Assembly (NCBI RefSeq): GCF_001552135.1
Contig: NZ_BCQP01000057.1
Location: forward strand, 1 to 64,000
DNA length: 64,000 nt
From: Actinomadura chibensis NBRC 106107
GTDB lineage: Bacteria; Actinomycetota; Actinomycetes; Streptosporangiales; Streptosporangiaceae
Direction of reading: 5' to 3'
Under the pieces are notes generated by a model that was not told where the DNA came from, searched no databases, and saw nothing but the letters and a program-made list of their open reading frames with translations. Positions 53,157 to 62,546 of the stretch are shown in pieces. Numbering within the stretch: the stretch's first letter is position 1; each line of letters begins with the position of its first letter. Made by a program: the position numbers and the translations under genes.

Positions 53157-54959
53157 TCAGAACACGGGAGTGCCGTCGCGGACAAGCCTCCAGTTCTCCA
53201 CATGGAAGGTCGCCGGGTCGATGGTCCCCGCCTTGGACGCGTACTCGACGATGGCCTCGCGAATGGCGACCTGCGCGTTGTAGACGACCGGCGCCGCCGT
53301 GATGTTCGGGAATCCGCCGCCGCCCGACTGGCGGTAGTTGTTCACCGCCACCACGAACCGCTGGTCGTCCGCGACGGGCTTCCCGTCATAGGCGAGAGCG
53401 GCGACGCGCGAGCCCTCCGCCTTGGCGATGTCCACGTCGTACGTGACGCCGGAGAGCTGGTCGTAGTTGTAGTCGGGACGGTTGTTCGCGTTCGTCCACG
53501 ACGCGGGATCGACGGGCGCGCCCGCCGCGACCTGCTTGAAGTACCGCGCGGAGTATTCGAGGTACGCCTTGATCTGAGAGCCGGTCAACACGCTGGCCAG
53601 AAGCGTGTTGTCGTAGATGTAGAGCCCGGCGATGTCCCTGATGGTGACCTTTCCGGCGGGGAACGTCGCGGAACGGCTGAACGGCGCGGCTATCGACAGG
53701 ACCGGGAGGGCGGCGTTTTCCGTCCCGGCGATGGCGGCCTTCACCGTCGCCGTCTGGACGAGGTGGATGTAGTCCAGGATCGCCGTGTCCTTCCAGCAGG
53801 ACTCGGCCGCCGACATCTCCTCCGTGGAAGTGGCGACCTCCTTGTTCACATAGGCGACGACGGCGTCGTGCTGCTTCTTGACGAGCGTGACGAGTTCCGG
53901 GTCCTCCTGGACGGTGTTCGTGTTCACCGACGTCGCGGATTTCCCGGTCACCTTCCAGCGGCCCCGCTCGTGTGTGAGCGTGAGGTCGAAGACGGAGAGC
54001 CGCTGCCCCCAGCATTTCGGCTCGCTCATCACGACCGTCCGGCCGGTGGCCTTGTTGGTGACGAAGCGCTCCGGAATGTCGAGGTGCGCGTGCCCGAACA
54101 GGATGGCGTCGATGCCCGGCACCTGCTCGGCGACCAGCGCGGCGGCGTTCTCCACGGGCAGGTCGCCGGTGTAGGACGAGGTGCCGCTGTCCCCGGAGTG
54201 CGCGCTGACGATCACGACGTCCGCGCCCTGGCGGCGGATCACCGGCACCCACCGCCGCGCGGTCGCGACCAGGTCGAGGAAGTCGAGCCTGCCGGAGACG
54301 TTGCCCCGGTCCCAGATCGCGACGCCCGGGTTCGTGAGCCCGAGCAGGCCGACCGTGATCGGCGGGAACCCGCGGACGCGCATCCGCTTCAGCGCGTACG
54401 GCCGGAAGGCGGGACGCCGCGTCCCCGCGTGGACGGCGTTCGCGGCCAGCACGGGCGCGCGCATCTGCCGGATCCAGGCGTCGAGGAACGGCAGGCCGTA
54501 GTTGAATTCGTGGTTGCCGAGGGCCACCGCGTCGTAGCCGATGGCGTTCATCTGCCCCGCCATCGGGTGGAGGGCGCCGGTGTCGGTGATCGGCTCGACC
54601 GACGCGTAGTAGAAGCCGAGCGGCGTGCCCTGGATCGTGTCCCCGGCGTCGAACAGGAGGGTGCGCTCCCGCCCCCGCGCGGCGCGGATCTGGTTGACCA
54701 GGCTCGACACGCGCGCGAGGCCGACGACGTTCCCGTCGCGGTCGCTGTACGCGGCGTCCCGGTAGTAGTCCCAGTCGACGGCGTGGCTGTGGAGGTCGGA
54801 CGTGCCCATGACGGTGATCGTCACCGTCCGGCCGCCCGGCGCGGCGTCCGCCCGGCCGGGCCAGCCCGCGAGGGCGAGGGCGCCCGCGGCGGTCAGCCCG
54901 CCGAGGACCCGCCTCCGGTCGACGTCGGGAACGTGGCAGGAACACCAGCGCGGCTGCAT
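53157..54959 (-). CDS. Secreted 5'-nucleotidase / 2',3'-cyclic phosphodiesterase
   Basis: 600 residues. The N-terminus DRRRVLGGLTAAGALALAG is a twin-arginine-type signal, ending near ADAAPGG. The metallophosphoesterase domain shows GTSDLHSHA, FDAGDTIQGTP, ALGNHEFNYG, VSAHSGD and FGHAHLD. A C-terminal nucleotidase domain has IYDNTLLASVLTG and VNNYRQSGGGGFPN. It should release phosphate from nucleotides outside the cell. ATG 54959 follows a GGAAGGA site 11 nt upstream. Confidence 0.9.
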   Translation of the reverse strand: MQPRWCSCHVPDVDRRRVLGGLTAAGALALAGWPGRADAAPGGRTVTITVMGTSDLHSHAVDWDYYRDAAYSDRDGNVVGLARVSSLVNQIRAARGRERTLLFDAGDTIQGTPLGFYYASVEPITDTGALHPMAGQMNAIGYDAVALGNHEFNYGLPFLDAWIRQMRAPVLAANAVHAGTRRPAFRPYALKRMRVRGFPPITVGLLGLTNPGVAIWDRGNVSGRLDFLDLVATARRWVPVIRRQGADVVIVSAHSGDSGTSSYTGDLPVENAAALVAEQVPGIDAILFGHAHLDIPERFVTNKATGRTVVMSEPKCWGQRLSVFDLTLTHERGRWKVTGKSATSVNTNTVQEDPELVTLVKKQHDAVVAYVNKEVATSTEEMSAAESCWKDTAILDYIHLVQTATVKAAIAGTENAALPVLSIAAPFSRSATFPAGKVTIRDIAGLYIYDNTLLASVLTGSQIKAYLEYSARYFKQVAAGAPVDPASWTNANNRPDYNYDQLSGVTYDVDIAKAEGSRVAALAYDGKPVADDQRFVVAVNNYRQSGGGGFPNITAAPVVYNAQVAIREAIVEYASKAGTIDPATFHVENWRLVRDGTPVF

Positions 54960-55388
54960 ATCGGACCGTTCCTTCCGCAGGGGACGGGAGAACGATAAGG
55001 CCGCCGCCCAGGGCCGGGACTGGTGAAATCTTCCGATCCTCAGGGGAGATCGTTGGCAGTCCGCGCCAAACCGGACATCCCCTCCGCCCGGCGTCCGCCG
55101 GACCGAAACCACGGTGTGGGCTTCATCACAAAGAGCGGTGAACCGCCCTGGAGATCACTCTTGAAGCGCCTTCTCCCTTTTCGGGGCTGTTGCCGGGTAT
55201 AGCGATTCGTGCTCATCTATTTACAGCGATGTCCGGTTGTGGACGCTCCCGCCGGTCCGCACCGTACGGCCAGCCCGCCAGCCAGCCGCCCGCCAGCCGA
55301 CAAGCCACCCCGCCAACCGCCAACCGCCACCAGCCACCGACGACGCACGCCACCGACGACGACGCACACAGCGACAGCGGAGGTCCGG
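54960..55388. other. Gene-free stretch with C/A-rich low-complexity DNA
   Basis: No supported gene. From about 55261 to 55370 the plus strand is strongly C/A-rich and nearly free of T, with irregular CCAGC, CCGCCAACCGCC and ACGACG repeats, just before the ligase gene. It may form an unstructured mRNA leader. Confidence 0.5.
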
Positions 55389-56987
55389 ATGCGCAAGGAG
55401 ACGCTGGAGAGCTTCGTCCTCGGGGACGTCCTCCGGTCACAGGCGCAGGTTCACCGACGGCAGACGTTCCTCAAGTTCCGCGACGGCGAGGTCACCTACG
55501 GCGAGGTGGACGACGCCGCCGACCGCATGGCCCGCGCCCTGTCGGCCGCCGGGATCGGGCGCGGCGACCATGTCGGCCTGATGCTGCCGAACTGCGCCGA
55601 CTTCGTCCACCTGGTGTTCGCGCTGGCGCGGATCGGCGCCGTCGCCGTGCCGATCAACATCGCCTACCGGGGGGAGCTGCTGCGGCACGTCCTGGACAGC
55701 TCCGACTCGTCCTGGCTGATCGTCGACGGGCCGTACGCGGAGCGGCTGACCGAGCTCGCGGCGCGGCTGCCGAAGCTCGGCGGCGTGTTCGTCCGGGACG
55801 CGGCCGGGAGCGGCGTGCTGCTCGACCGGCTCGGCAAGCCCGCCCGCGAGCTGACCGCGCTGCCGGACGACGCCGACGGCGACCGCCGCGTCGACCTCGA
55901 CATCCGCTTCGGCGACCTCCAGGCGATCATGTACACGTCCGGGACGACGGGCCCGTCCAAGGGCGCGATGGTGCCGCACGCGCTCGCGCTGACCTGCGCC
56001 TACGACTCGCTCGACTTCCTCGACCGGTGGGGCAAGACGATCTACTGCCCGCTGCCGCTGTTCCACGCCGCCGCGCTCTGGGACGGGATGCTGTCCGCCC
56101 TCCTCGGCGGCGGCTCGATCGCGATCGTGGAGCGCTTCAGCGCGTCGCGGTTCTGGGACGACGTCCGCCGCTTCGACGCCCGGGTGTGCATGAGCGTGTT
56201 CTCGATGATCCCGATCCTGCTGAACCGTCCGCCCACGTCACGGGACCGCGACCACCGGTTGGAGACGTTCTACATGGGCAAGTCCAACCTGGACGAGCCC
56301 ATGCGGGAGCGGTTCGGCGTCCGGTCGGTGGAGACGTACACGAGCACCGAGGCGGGCATCGCGACCGGCAGCCCGTACGGGGAGTGGCGCGTCGGCTCCT
56401 GCGGGCAGGCCCACGACGAGCGGTTCCACGTCGCGGTCGTGGACGAGCACGACCGCGAGGTCGGCGCGGGCGAGCCGGGCGAGCTGGTGCTCCGGCCGAA
56501 GCAGCCCTTCGTCCTGACGACCGGCTACTACGGGAACTGGGAGGCGACGACCCACTGCTTCCGGAACATGTGGTTCCACACCGGAGATCGGGTATGGCGC
56601 GATGACGACGGTTACTTCTACTTCCTTGACCGGATGAAGGACGCCATCCGCCGGCGCGGCGAGAACATCTCGGCCTTCGACCTGGAGACGGAGATCAACC
56701 AGCACCCGGCGGTCCTGGAGTGCGCCGCGATCGGCGTGCCCTCGGAACTGGAGGACGAGGACATCAAGGTGTCGATCGTGGTGCAACCGGACACCGGCAT
56801 GGACCCGGCCGAGCTGATCGCCTACTGCGAGGAGCGGCTGCCGCGGTCGATGGTGCCGCGCTACGTCGAGTTCGTGGACGCGCTGCCGCGCACGCCCACC
56901 GACAAGGTCGCCAAGTACAAGCTGCGGGCGCAGGGCGAGCACGGCGTGACAGAGACGACCTGGGACCGGGAGGCGGACGGCCGGTGA
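55389..56987 (+). CDS. AMP-forming acyl-CoA synthetase
   Basis: 532 residues. Adenylation motifs YTSGTTGPSKGAM (about 180), YTSTEAG, FHTGD, and RRRGENISAFDLE; C-terminal hinge and PTDKVAKYKL. It activates the acid degraded by this operon. ATG 55389 has CGGAGG 5 nt upstream; the frame is open further up, but that part is low-complexity and unlikely to be translated. Its TGA overlaps the next GTG. Confidence 0.92.
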   Translation: MRKETLESFVLGDVLRSQAQVHRRQTFLKFRDGEVTYGEVDDAADRMARALSAAGIGRGDHVGLMLPNCADFVHLVFALARIGAVAVPINIAYRGELLRHVLDSSDSSWLIVDGPYAERLTELAARLPKLGGVFVRDAAGSGVLLDRLGKPARELTALPDDADGDRRVDLDIRFGDLQAIMYTSGTTGPSKGAMVPHALALTCAYDSLDFLDRWGKTIYCPLPLFHAAALWDGMLSALLGGGSIAIVERFSASRFWDDVRRFDARVCMSVFSMIPILLNRPPTSRDRDHRLETFYMGKSNLDEPMRERFGVRSVETYTSTEAGIATGSPYGEWRVGSCGQAHDERFHVAVVDEHDREVGAGEPGELVLRPKQPFVLTTGYYGNWEATTHCFRNMWFHTGDRVWRDDDGYFYFLDRMKDAIRRRGENISAFDLETEINQHPAVLECAAIGVPSELEDEDIKVSIVVQPDTGMDPAELIAYCEERLPRSMVPRYVEFVDALPRTPTDKVAKYKLRAQGEHGVTETTWDREADGR

Positions 56988-58213
56988 ACTGGGACGACAC
57001 GCCGCAGCAGGCCGCCTTCCGGGCGGAGGTCCGCGCCTTCATCGAGGACGAGTTCCCGGCGGGCTACCGTCCGGCGGGCGACGAGGAGCAGAGCCTCGAA
57101 CCCGAGGACGTCGCGGGATACAACTGGCCCGTCGACCGCGTCGCCGACGACCCGGAACGCCGGGAGGGCGCCCGCGCGTGGGCGGCGGCGCTCGCCGCGC
57201 GCGGCTGGATCGCGCCGCACTGGCCGCAGGAGTTCGGCGGGGCCGGGCTGTCGGCGCTGGAGGAGTTCGTCCTGCACGAGGAGATGATGCGGGCGCGGGT
57301 GCCGACCGTGAACGGCATCGGCGCGTTCCTCCTCGGCCCGACCCTGCTCGTCCACGGGACGGACGAGCAGAAGGCCGCGCACCTGCCGCCGATCGCGAAG
57401 GGCGAGGCGACGTGGGCGCAGGGCTTCTCCGAGCCGGGTTCCGGCTCCGACCTGGCGTCGCTGCGGACGCGGGCCGTCCGCGACGGCGACGAGTACGTGG
57501 TCGACGGCCAGAAGGTGTGGACGTCCCTCGGCCAGTACGCCGACTGGCTGTTCGTGCTCGTCCGCACCGACCCCGACGCCGAGAGGCCCCACCGCGGCAT
57601 CACGTTCTTGCTCATCAAGGCGGACGCGCCGGGCGTGACGATCCGCCCCATCGAGGACCTGCGCGGCGCCGCGCCGTTCTGCGAGATCTTCTTCGAGGGC
57701 GTCCGGGTGCCGGTGGCGAACCGGGTCGGGGACGAGAACCGCGGCTGGTACGTGGCGATGTCCGCGCTCGGGTTCGAGCGGGCCGGGATCGGCGCGACGA
57801 TCAAGTACGAGCAGGCCCTCGCCGAACTGGTCGCCTACCTGCGCACCCCGGACGGCCGCCGCCACGCCCGCGTCACGCCCGCACTCCGGCAGGAGATCGC
57901 GCGCCGCAAAACGGAGATCCGCGTCCTTTACAACCTCGCCCGCTACACGGTGTCGCGGCAGGCGGCGGGCGCGGAGCCCGACTTCGAGGCGTCCGTCAAC
58001 CAGCTCTTCGGCGCCGAGCTGCACCAGCGCCTCGCCCGGACCGGCGCCCGCGCGTTCGGCCGGTCCGCCGCGCTCTGGCAGCGCGCCGACGCGCCGCTGG
58101 CCGCCCTGTTCACCCACATGCGCCGCGACTCGGTGGCGTCCACCTTCCTCGGCGGCACCACCGAGATCCAGCGCAACGTCATCGCCACCCGGGGCCTGAG
58201 CCTGCCCCGCTGA
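56984..58213 (+). CDS. Acyl-CoA dehydrogenase, large type (FadE-like)
   Basis: 409 residues, opening NWDDTPQQAAFRAEVRAF. FAD/substrate region GFSEPGSGSDLAS, and the C-terminal motif FLGGTTEIQRNVIA. The Glu of the common YEGT motif is Gly here, as in several steroid- and branched-acyl dehydrogenases that keep their base elsewhere. GTG 56984 overlaps the ligase stop. With the dehydrogenase at 59936 it may form a heteromeric enzyme of the alpha2beta2 type known for mycobacterial steroid FadE pairs (inference). Confidence 0.9.
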   Translation: MNWDDTPQQAAFRAEVRAFIEDEFPAGYRPAGDEEQSLEPEDVAGYNWPVDRVADDPERREGARAWAAALAARGWIAPHWPQEFGGAGLSALEEFVLHEEMMRARVPTVNGIGAFLLGPTLLVHGTDEQKAAHLPPIAKGEATWAQGFSEPGSGSDLASLRTRAVRDGDEYVVDGQKVWTSLGQYADWLFVLVRTDPDAERPHRGITFLLIKADAPGVTIRPIEDLRGAAPFCEIFFEGVRVPVANRVGDENRGWYVAMSALGFERAGIGATIKYEQALAELVAYLRTPDGRRHARVTPALRQEIARRKTEIRVLYNLARYTVSRQAAGAEPDFEASVNQLFGAELHQRLARTGARAFGRSAALWQRADAPLAALFTHMRRDSVASTFLGGTTEIQRNVIATRGLSLPR

Positions 58214-58238
58214 CCGACCCACCGGAGGAGCGACCCGC

Positions 58239-58997
58239 ATGCCGGACGAGAACTCGTACGAGACCGTCGACCTGCAGATCGAGGAACGCGTCGCCTGGCT
58301 GACGCTGAACCGCCCGGAGAAGCTCAACGCGCTGACCCCGACGACGATGACCGAACTGCGCGACATCTTCACCCGCGTCGACGACGACGAGGACGTGTGC
58401 GTCGTGGTGCTGCGCGGCGCGGGCGAGCGCGCGTTCTGCGCCGGGATGGACCTCGGCTGGTCGGAGAAGCTGACCCCGCGCGAGCGGATCGAGCAGGGAC
58501 GGCTCGGCGAGAAGACGTTCGCGATGATGGAGCGGCTGTCGGTCCCGGTGATCGCGGCCGTGCACGGCTACGCGGTCGGCGGCGGCCTGGAGCTGGCGCT
58601 CGCGGCCGACTTCATCATCGCCTCGGACAACGCGAAGATGGGGCTCGTCGAGATCACGCTGTCGGCGCGGCCGCCGTACCGGCCGAAGATGACCGAGGAC
58701 GGCGACCCCGACCAGCCCGAGTTCGGCGGCTCCGCGCCCGGCTGGGGCGGCGTGAAGCGGCTCCCGGAGCGCATCGGGAAGGCCCGCGCGAAGGAACTGC
58801 TGTTCACCGGGGCGCGCATCGACGCCGAGCGGGCGCTGCGACTGGGCCTGGTCAACGACGTCTACCCGGCCGACGAGTTCGACAAGCGGATCGGCGAGCT
58901 GGCCGAGCGGATCGCCGCGATGAACCGCTACAACCTGCGTCTCGTCAAGGAACTGGTCACGTACGGCTACGACTGGATCGAGCCCCACCCGAGCTAG
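58239..58997 (+). CDS. Enoyl-CoA hydratase/isomerase family protein
   Basis: 252 residues, crotonase fold. LNRPEKLNALTP, FCAGMDLGWSE (oxyanion), and HGYAVGGGLELALAADFI are typical. The stretch SARPPYRPKMTEDGDPDQPE is an unusual charged insertion after the second catalytic region. It should hydrate the enoyl-CoA made by the dehydrogenases. GGAGGAG lies about 8 nt before ATG 58239. Confidence 0.9.
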   Translation: MPDENSYETVDLQIEERVAWLTLNRPEKLNALTPTTMTELRDIFTRVDDDEDVCVVVLRGAGERAFCAGMDLGWSEKLTPRERIEQGRLGEKTFAMMERLSVPVIAAVHGYAVGGGLELALAADFIIASDNAKMGLVEITLSARPPYRPKMTEDGDPDQPEFGGSAPGWGGVKRLPERIGKARAKELLFTGARIDAERALRLGLVNDVYPADEFDKRIGELAERIAAMNRYNLRLVKELVTYGYDWIEPHPS

Positions 58998-59006
58998 GAG
59001 GACACC

Positions 59007-59945
59007 GTGCAGATCTACCGCATCGATCACGTCGCGCAGGTGACTCCCGACCTGGACGCCCAGGTCGAGTTGCTGGAGCGGCTGTTCGGGTTCCGGCGCG
59101 TCCGGGCCTGGGACAACCCGGCCGAGGGCGTGCGCGGCGCCCGCCTGGAGATCCCCGGCAGCCGGGGACAGGCGTGGGAGGTGCTCGCGCCCGCCGGAGA
59201 CGGCTCGGCGTTGCGGACCTTCCTGGACGAGCATGGCGGGCGTCCCGGCCTGCACCACGTCGGCGCGGAGGTGCCCGACCTGGAGGCCGTCCGCGCCGAG
59301 CTGGAGTCGCGCGACGTCAAGCCGACCGACGGGGTGCGCGGACGCTGGCTGGAGGCGTCGCTGACCCCGCCCGAGCACGGCCCCGGCGTCCTGTGGCGGC
59401 TGCGCGGCCCCGGCAGCCTCGACATGTGCGGCGACACTCCCGGTTCGGTGGCCGAGCCGGGCACCCCGGACGGCCCGAACCTCGGCGTCGTCGCGCTCGA
59501 CCACATCTGCCAGGCGTTCCCCGACCGGGACGTCCTCGCCGCCTGGTACCGCGACCTCGCCGGGTTCGTGCAGGTCTGGCGGACGCCCGAGGACGAGCAC
59601 CCGGACATGGCGGACCTCGTCCTGAACATCCCCGGCTCCGCGATCTGCTGGGAGGTGATCATGCCGCGCGGGGAGGACTCGTTCATCGACCGGTTCCTGG
59701 AGCGCAGCGGGCCCGCCGCCCACCACGTCACCTTCGAGGTCGACGACTGGGACAGGGCGCTCGCCGCCTGCGACCACCACGGCACGCCCACCTTCGACGA
59801 CGAGGAGGGCGTCACCGACGGCGCGGCCTGGAAGCACACGTTCATCCACCCGAAGCACACCGGCGGCATCCTCGTCCAGTTGTTCTGGGAGGAACGGCCG
59901 GGCGTGTGGGTCCGCTCCGACAAGATCCCGCCGTCATGGACCTGA
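59007..59945 (+). CDS. Two-domain VOC (glyoxalase/dioxygenase fold) protein
   Basis: 312 residues with two vicinal-oxygen-chelate halves. The first starts IYRIDHVAQVTPDLD with HHVGAEVPDLE at its end. The second starts GVVALDHICQAFPDRD with HHVTFEVDDWD. His residues at the start of both halves and Glu near ICWEV are candidate metal ligands. Epimerase, lyase and extradiol dioxygenase are all possible. AGGAGG is 5 nt before GTG 59007. Its end overlaps the next gene by 10 nt. Confidence 0.83.
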   Translation: MQIYRIDHVAQVTPDLDAQVELLERLFGFRRVRAWDNPAEGVRGARLEIPGSRGQAWEVLAPAGDGSALRTFLDEHGGRPGLHHVGAEVPDLEAVRAELESRDVKPTDGVRGRWLEASLTPPEHGPGVLWRLRGPGSLDMCGDTPGSVAEPGTPDGPNLGVVALDHICQAFPDRDVLAAWYRDLAGFVQVWRTPEDEHPDMADLVLNIPGSAICWEVIMPRGEDSFIDRFLERSGPAAHHVTFEVDDWDRALAACDHHGTPTFDDEEGVTDGAAWKHTFIHPKHTGGILVQLFWEERPGVWVRSDKIPPSWT

Positions 59946-61021
59946 GTCTCAGCGAGGACCAGGAGCTCATCGCCTCCACGGCCCGCGAGCTGCTGGAGTC
60001 GCGGGCGGCGACGGCGGGCGCGCGGGCCGTGGCGGGCGACCCCGCCGGGTACTCGGCCGCGCTGTGGAAGGAGATGGTCGACCTCGGCTGGACGGGCCTC
60101 GCGTTCCCCGAGGAGTCCGGCGGCGTCGGCGGCGACTTCCTCGACGTGTGCCTGCTGTTCGAGCAGCTCGGGTACGCGCTGGTCCCGAGCCCGCTGCTGG
60201 CGTCGGTGGCGTGCGCCGGGATGCCGGTCGCCCGCTTCGGGACGGCCGAGCAGAAGGAGCGGTGGCTCGGCGCGATCGCCGAAGGGCGCGTCGTGACGGC
60301 GGCGCCGCTGCCGTGGGACCGTCCCGGCGAAGGACCGGTCGCCGCGCCCGACGGCGACGGGTTCGTGCTGACCGGGACGGCGACGTTCGTGCCGTTCGCC
60401 GCGTCCGCCGAGAGCCTGCTCGTGGCGGCGCGGCTCGACGGCGGCGAACCGCGGGCGTTCTGGGTGGACGCGTCGGCCGTGACGGTCCGTCCGCTGGACA
60501 CGGTGGGGCTCGACCGGCCGTGCCATGTCGAGCTGGCGGGCGTCCGCGCGGACGACGCGCTCGGCTCGGAGGCCGTCGAGGCCATGGCGAGGTTCGGCGC
60601 GGCGGCCGTGTGCGCGGAGATGGTGGGCGGGGCGCAGCGCGTCCTCGACCTGACGGTCGCGTACGCGACGGAGCGGGAGCAGTTCGGCAAGCCGATCGGG
60701 TCGTTCCAGGCCGTCCAGCACCACTGCGCGGACATGGCCATCGACGTGCTGGGCTCGCGGTTCATCGCCTACGAGGCCGCCTGGCTGCTGTCGTCCGGAC
60801 GCGACGCCGCCGAGGAGGTGGCGATGGCGAAGGCGTGGGTGAGCGAGGCGTACGAGCGGGTGTGCGCGCTCGGCCACCAGGTGCACGGCGCGATCGGCTT
60901 CACCGCCGAGCACGACCTGCACCTGTTCTCGCGGCACGCCGCGTCCGCCGCGCTGGCGTTCGGCGACGGCGACCGGCACTACGACGCGCTCGCCGCCGCC
61001 CTCGACGTCCAGGACACGTGA
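59936..61021 (+). CDS. Acyl-CoA dehydrogenase, small type (FadE-like)
   Basis: 361 residues, opening MDLSLSEDQELIASTARELL. It has YATEREQFGKPIGSFQAVQH, the usual FAD-binding helix region. However, it lacks the SEPxxGSD loop and the GGTxEIQ ending. It may therefore be the partner subunit of the 56984 dehydrogenase rather than an independent enzyme (inference from known paired steroid FadE proteins). ATG 59936 lies within the end of the VOC gene, so translation is coupled. Confidence 0.88.
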   Translation: MDLSLSEDQELIASTARELLESRAATAGARAVAGDPAGYSAALWKEMVDLGWTGLAFPEESGGVGGDFLDVCLLFEQLGYALVPSPLLASVACAGMPVARFGTAEQKERWLGAIAEGRVVTAAPLPWDRPGEGPVAAPDGDGFVLTGTATFVPFAASAESLLVAARLDGGEPRAFWVDASAVTVRPLDTVGLDRPCHVELAGVRADDALGSEAVEAMARFGAAAVCAEMVGGAQRVLDLTVAYATEREQFGKPIGSFQAVQHHCADMAIDVLGSRFIAYEAAWLLSSGRDAAEEVAMAKAWVSEAYERVCALGHQVHGAIGFTAEHDLHLFSRHAASAALAFGDGDRHYDALAAALDVQDT

Positions 61022-61028
61022 CGGGGCG

Positions 61029-62546
61029 TCACTGGACGCCGGGCGGTTTCGCGCCCGGCTGCCAGCCCGCGTCGAACTTCTCCCGGACGGCCGGGAACCC
61101 GTGCAGGACCCGCTTCGCCTCGCCGGGAAGGGCGCTGGTGGCGGCGTAGCCGATGGCGAACGGCAGGCCGATGACGGCGAGCGCCATGAACAGGACGCCG
61201 AGCCCGCTCCCGGCGGAGATGCGGGCGCAGGCGAGGGCGAACACCGCGGCGTCCGCGCCGAGGGCGAGGGCCCAGACCTTGGCGCGGCGCTTCCGGTGCG
61301 CGGACGCGCAGCCCGCGCAGCGCGGCACCGTGATCGTCAGCTTCCGCCAGGTGATCCGGGTCGTGTAGTGCGGGGTCATCTCGCGCTTGACGTCGCCGTG
61401 CATCGGCACCTCGACCCCGCTGCGGTCGCCGCTCGGTTGGTCCCCGCAGAACCAGCAGGTGCCGTAGACCAGGTTGTCCCGGACGATCCTGAGGTTCTCC
61501 GCGACGTCCGCCCTGACGTTCGGGGAGTCCGCCATGGCCTCGGCGCGTTCGAGGACGCCCTCCGCCGGTCCCCAGTCCTCGGTCTCGTTGATGTAGCGGA
61601 CGGCGCAGCGCATCACGGTGCCCGCGACCTCGTCGCGCAGCCCGGCGAGGACGGGATGCCCGGCGGGCAGCACGGCGGCGAGCCCGGCGAACACCGGCTC
61701 GGCCCGCTCGGCGAGGCGCACCGCCTCCCCGTACCCGGTCTCCGGGTCGGCGGACGCGCGGTCGAGGGCGTCGTCGCCGGACGACCTGAGCCGGGACGCC
61801 TCCGGCGCGGCGGCCGCGGACAGCGCGGCGTCCACCGCCTCCGCGTCGAACCCGGCGCCGCGCATCAGCCGGACATGGGCGGCGGCCTGGTCGTGCGCGC
61901 CCGAACTCGCCGCCCGCACGGCCAGCGCCGCGCTCACCGCAAGGACGGCGGCGGGCAGGCGTTCGCGCAGCTCGTCGGCCATGTCGGGGGTGACGCGTGG
62001 ATCGGCGGCGGCGCGCGCGCGGGCGGCGACCAGGTCCCAGAAGGCGTCGGTGTCGAGGACGGCCCGCCAGCCGCGCAGCGCGCCGTCCCAGCGCTCGTCG
62101 CCGAGGTCGCCTGAGTCGAGCGCGCGGGCGTGGGCGAGGACGGCGAGGTTGTGCGCGGCGACGGCGGCCGGACGTCCCGGCCCCGGCTCGGACCAGAGCC
62201 GCTCGGCGTCCTCGGCCCGGCCCTCGCGGAGCGCGTCGAGGGCCTCGTCGCCGTTCGCGCGCGACGGCCAGAACCAGAACAGCTCGTCCGCCAGCCGGAG
62301 CAGCGGGTCGCGGAGCCGCTGGAACGCCTCCTGGACGGCGTCGGCGCCCGGCGGCGGATCCAGCGGGAGGAGCGGGGAGCCCGGGGAGGAGCCGTCCCCG
62401 AACCTGGCCCTGACCCGCAGTTCCTCGGCCCGCCTGCGGATGTCGCGGTCGGTGGCGTCCACGGGGAGGCCGGTGACGCGGAAGGGGTTGTCCCGGTAGA
62501 GGTCCGGGCCGATCCCGGCGAAGAGCGCGGTGCCGGTGGCGGTCAT
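61029..62546 (-). CDS. Helical zinc-ribbon membrane protein with J-domain-like start
   Basis: 505 residues. The N-terminus (DLYRDNPFRVTGLPVDATDR...) resembles the opening of J-domain proteins, but no HPD motif is seen. A long Ala/Arg/Leu-rich helical region, perhaps TPR-like, covers about 60-355. A zinc ribbon CWFCGDQ...CAGCASAH follows, then two hydrophobic helices (ALALGADAAVFALACARI and LGVLFMALAVIGLPFAIGY). ATG 62546 overlaps the upstream TGA (ATGA). Function unknown; a chaperone-linked role is only suggested by context. Confidence 0.75.
   Translation of the reverse strand: MTATGTALFAGIGPDLYRDNPFRVTGLPVDATDRDIRRRAEELRVRARFGDGSSPGSPLLPLDPPPGADAVQEAFQRLRDPLLRLADELFWFWPSRANGDEALDALREGRAEDAERLWSEPGPGRPAAVAAHNLAVLAHARALDSGDLGDERWDGALRGWRAVLDTDAFWDLVAARARAAADPRVTPDMADELRERLPAAVLAVSAALAVRAASSGAHDQAAAHVRLMRGAGFDAEAVDAALSAAAAPEASRLRSSGDDALDRASADPETGYGEAVRLAERAEPVFAGLAAVLPAGHPVLAGLRDEVAGTVMRCAVRYINETEDWGPAEGVLERAEAMADSPNVRADVAENLRIVRDNLVYGTCWFCGDQPSGDRSGVEVPMHGDVKREMTPHYTTRITWRKLTITVPRCAGCASAHRKRRAKVWALALGADAAVFALACARISAGSGLGVLFMALAVIGLPFAIGYAATSALPGEAKRVLHGFPAVREKFDAGWQPGAKPPGVQ

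Noticed and set aside
55261..55370. CRISPR-like or tandem repeat array
   Set aside because: Units are irregular in length and sequence with no constant spacer; it is C/A-rich low complexity only.
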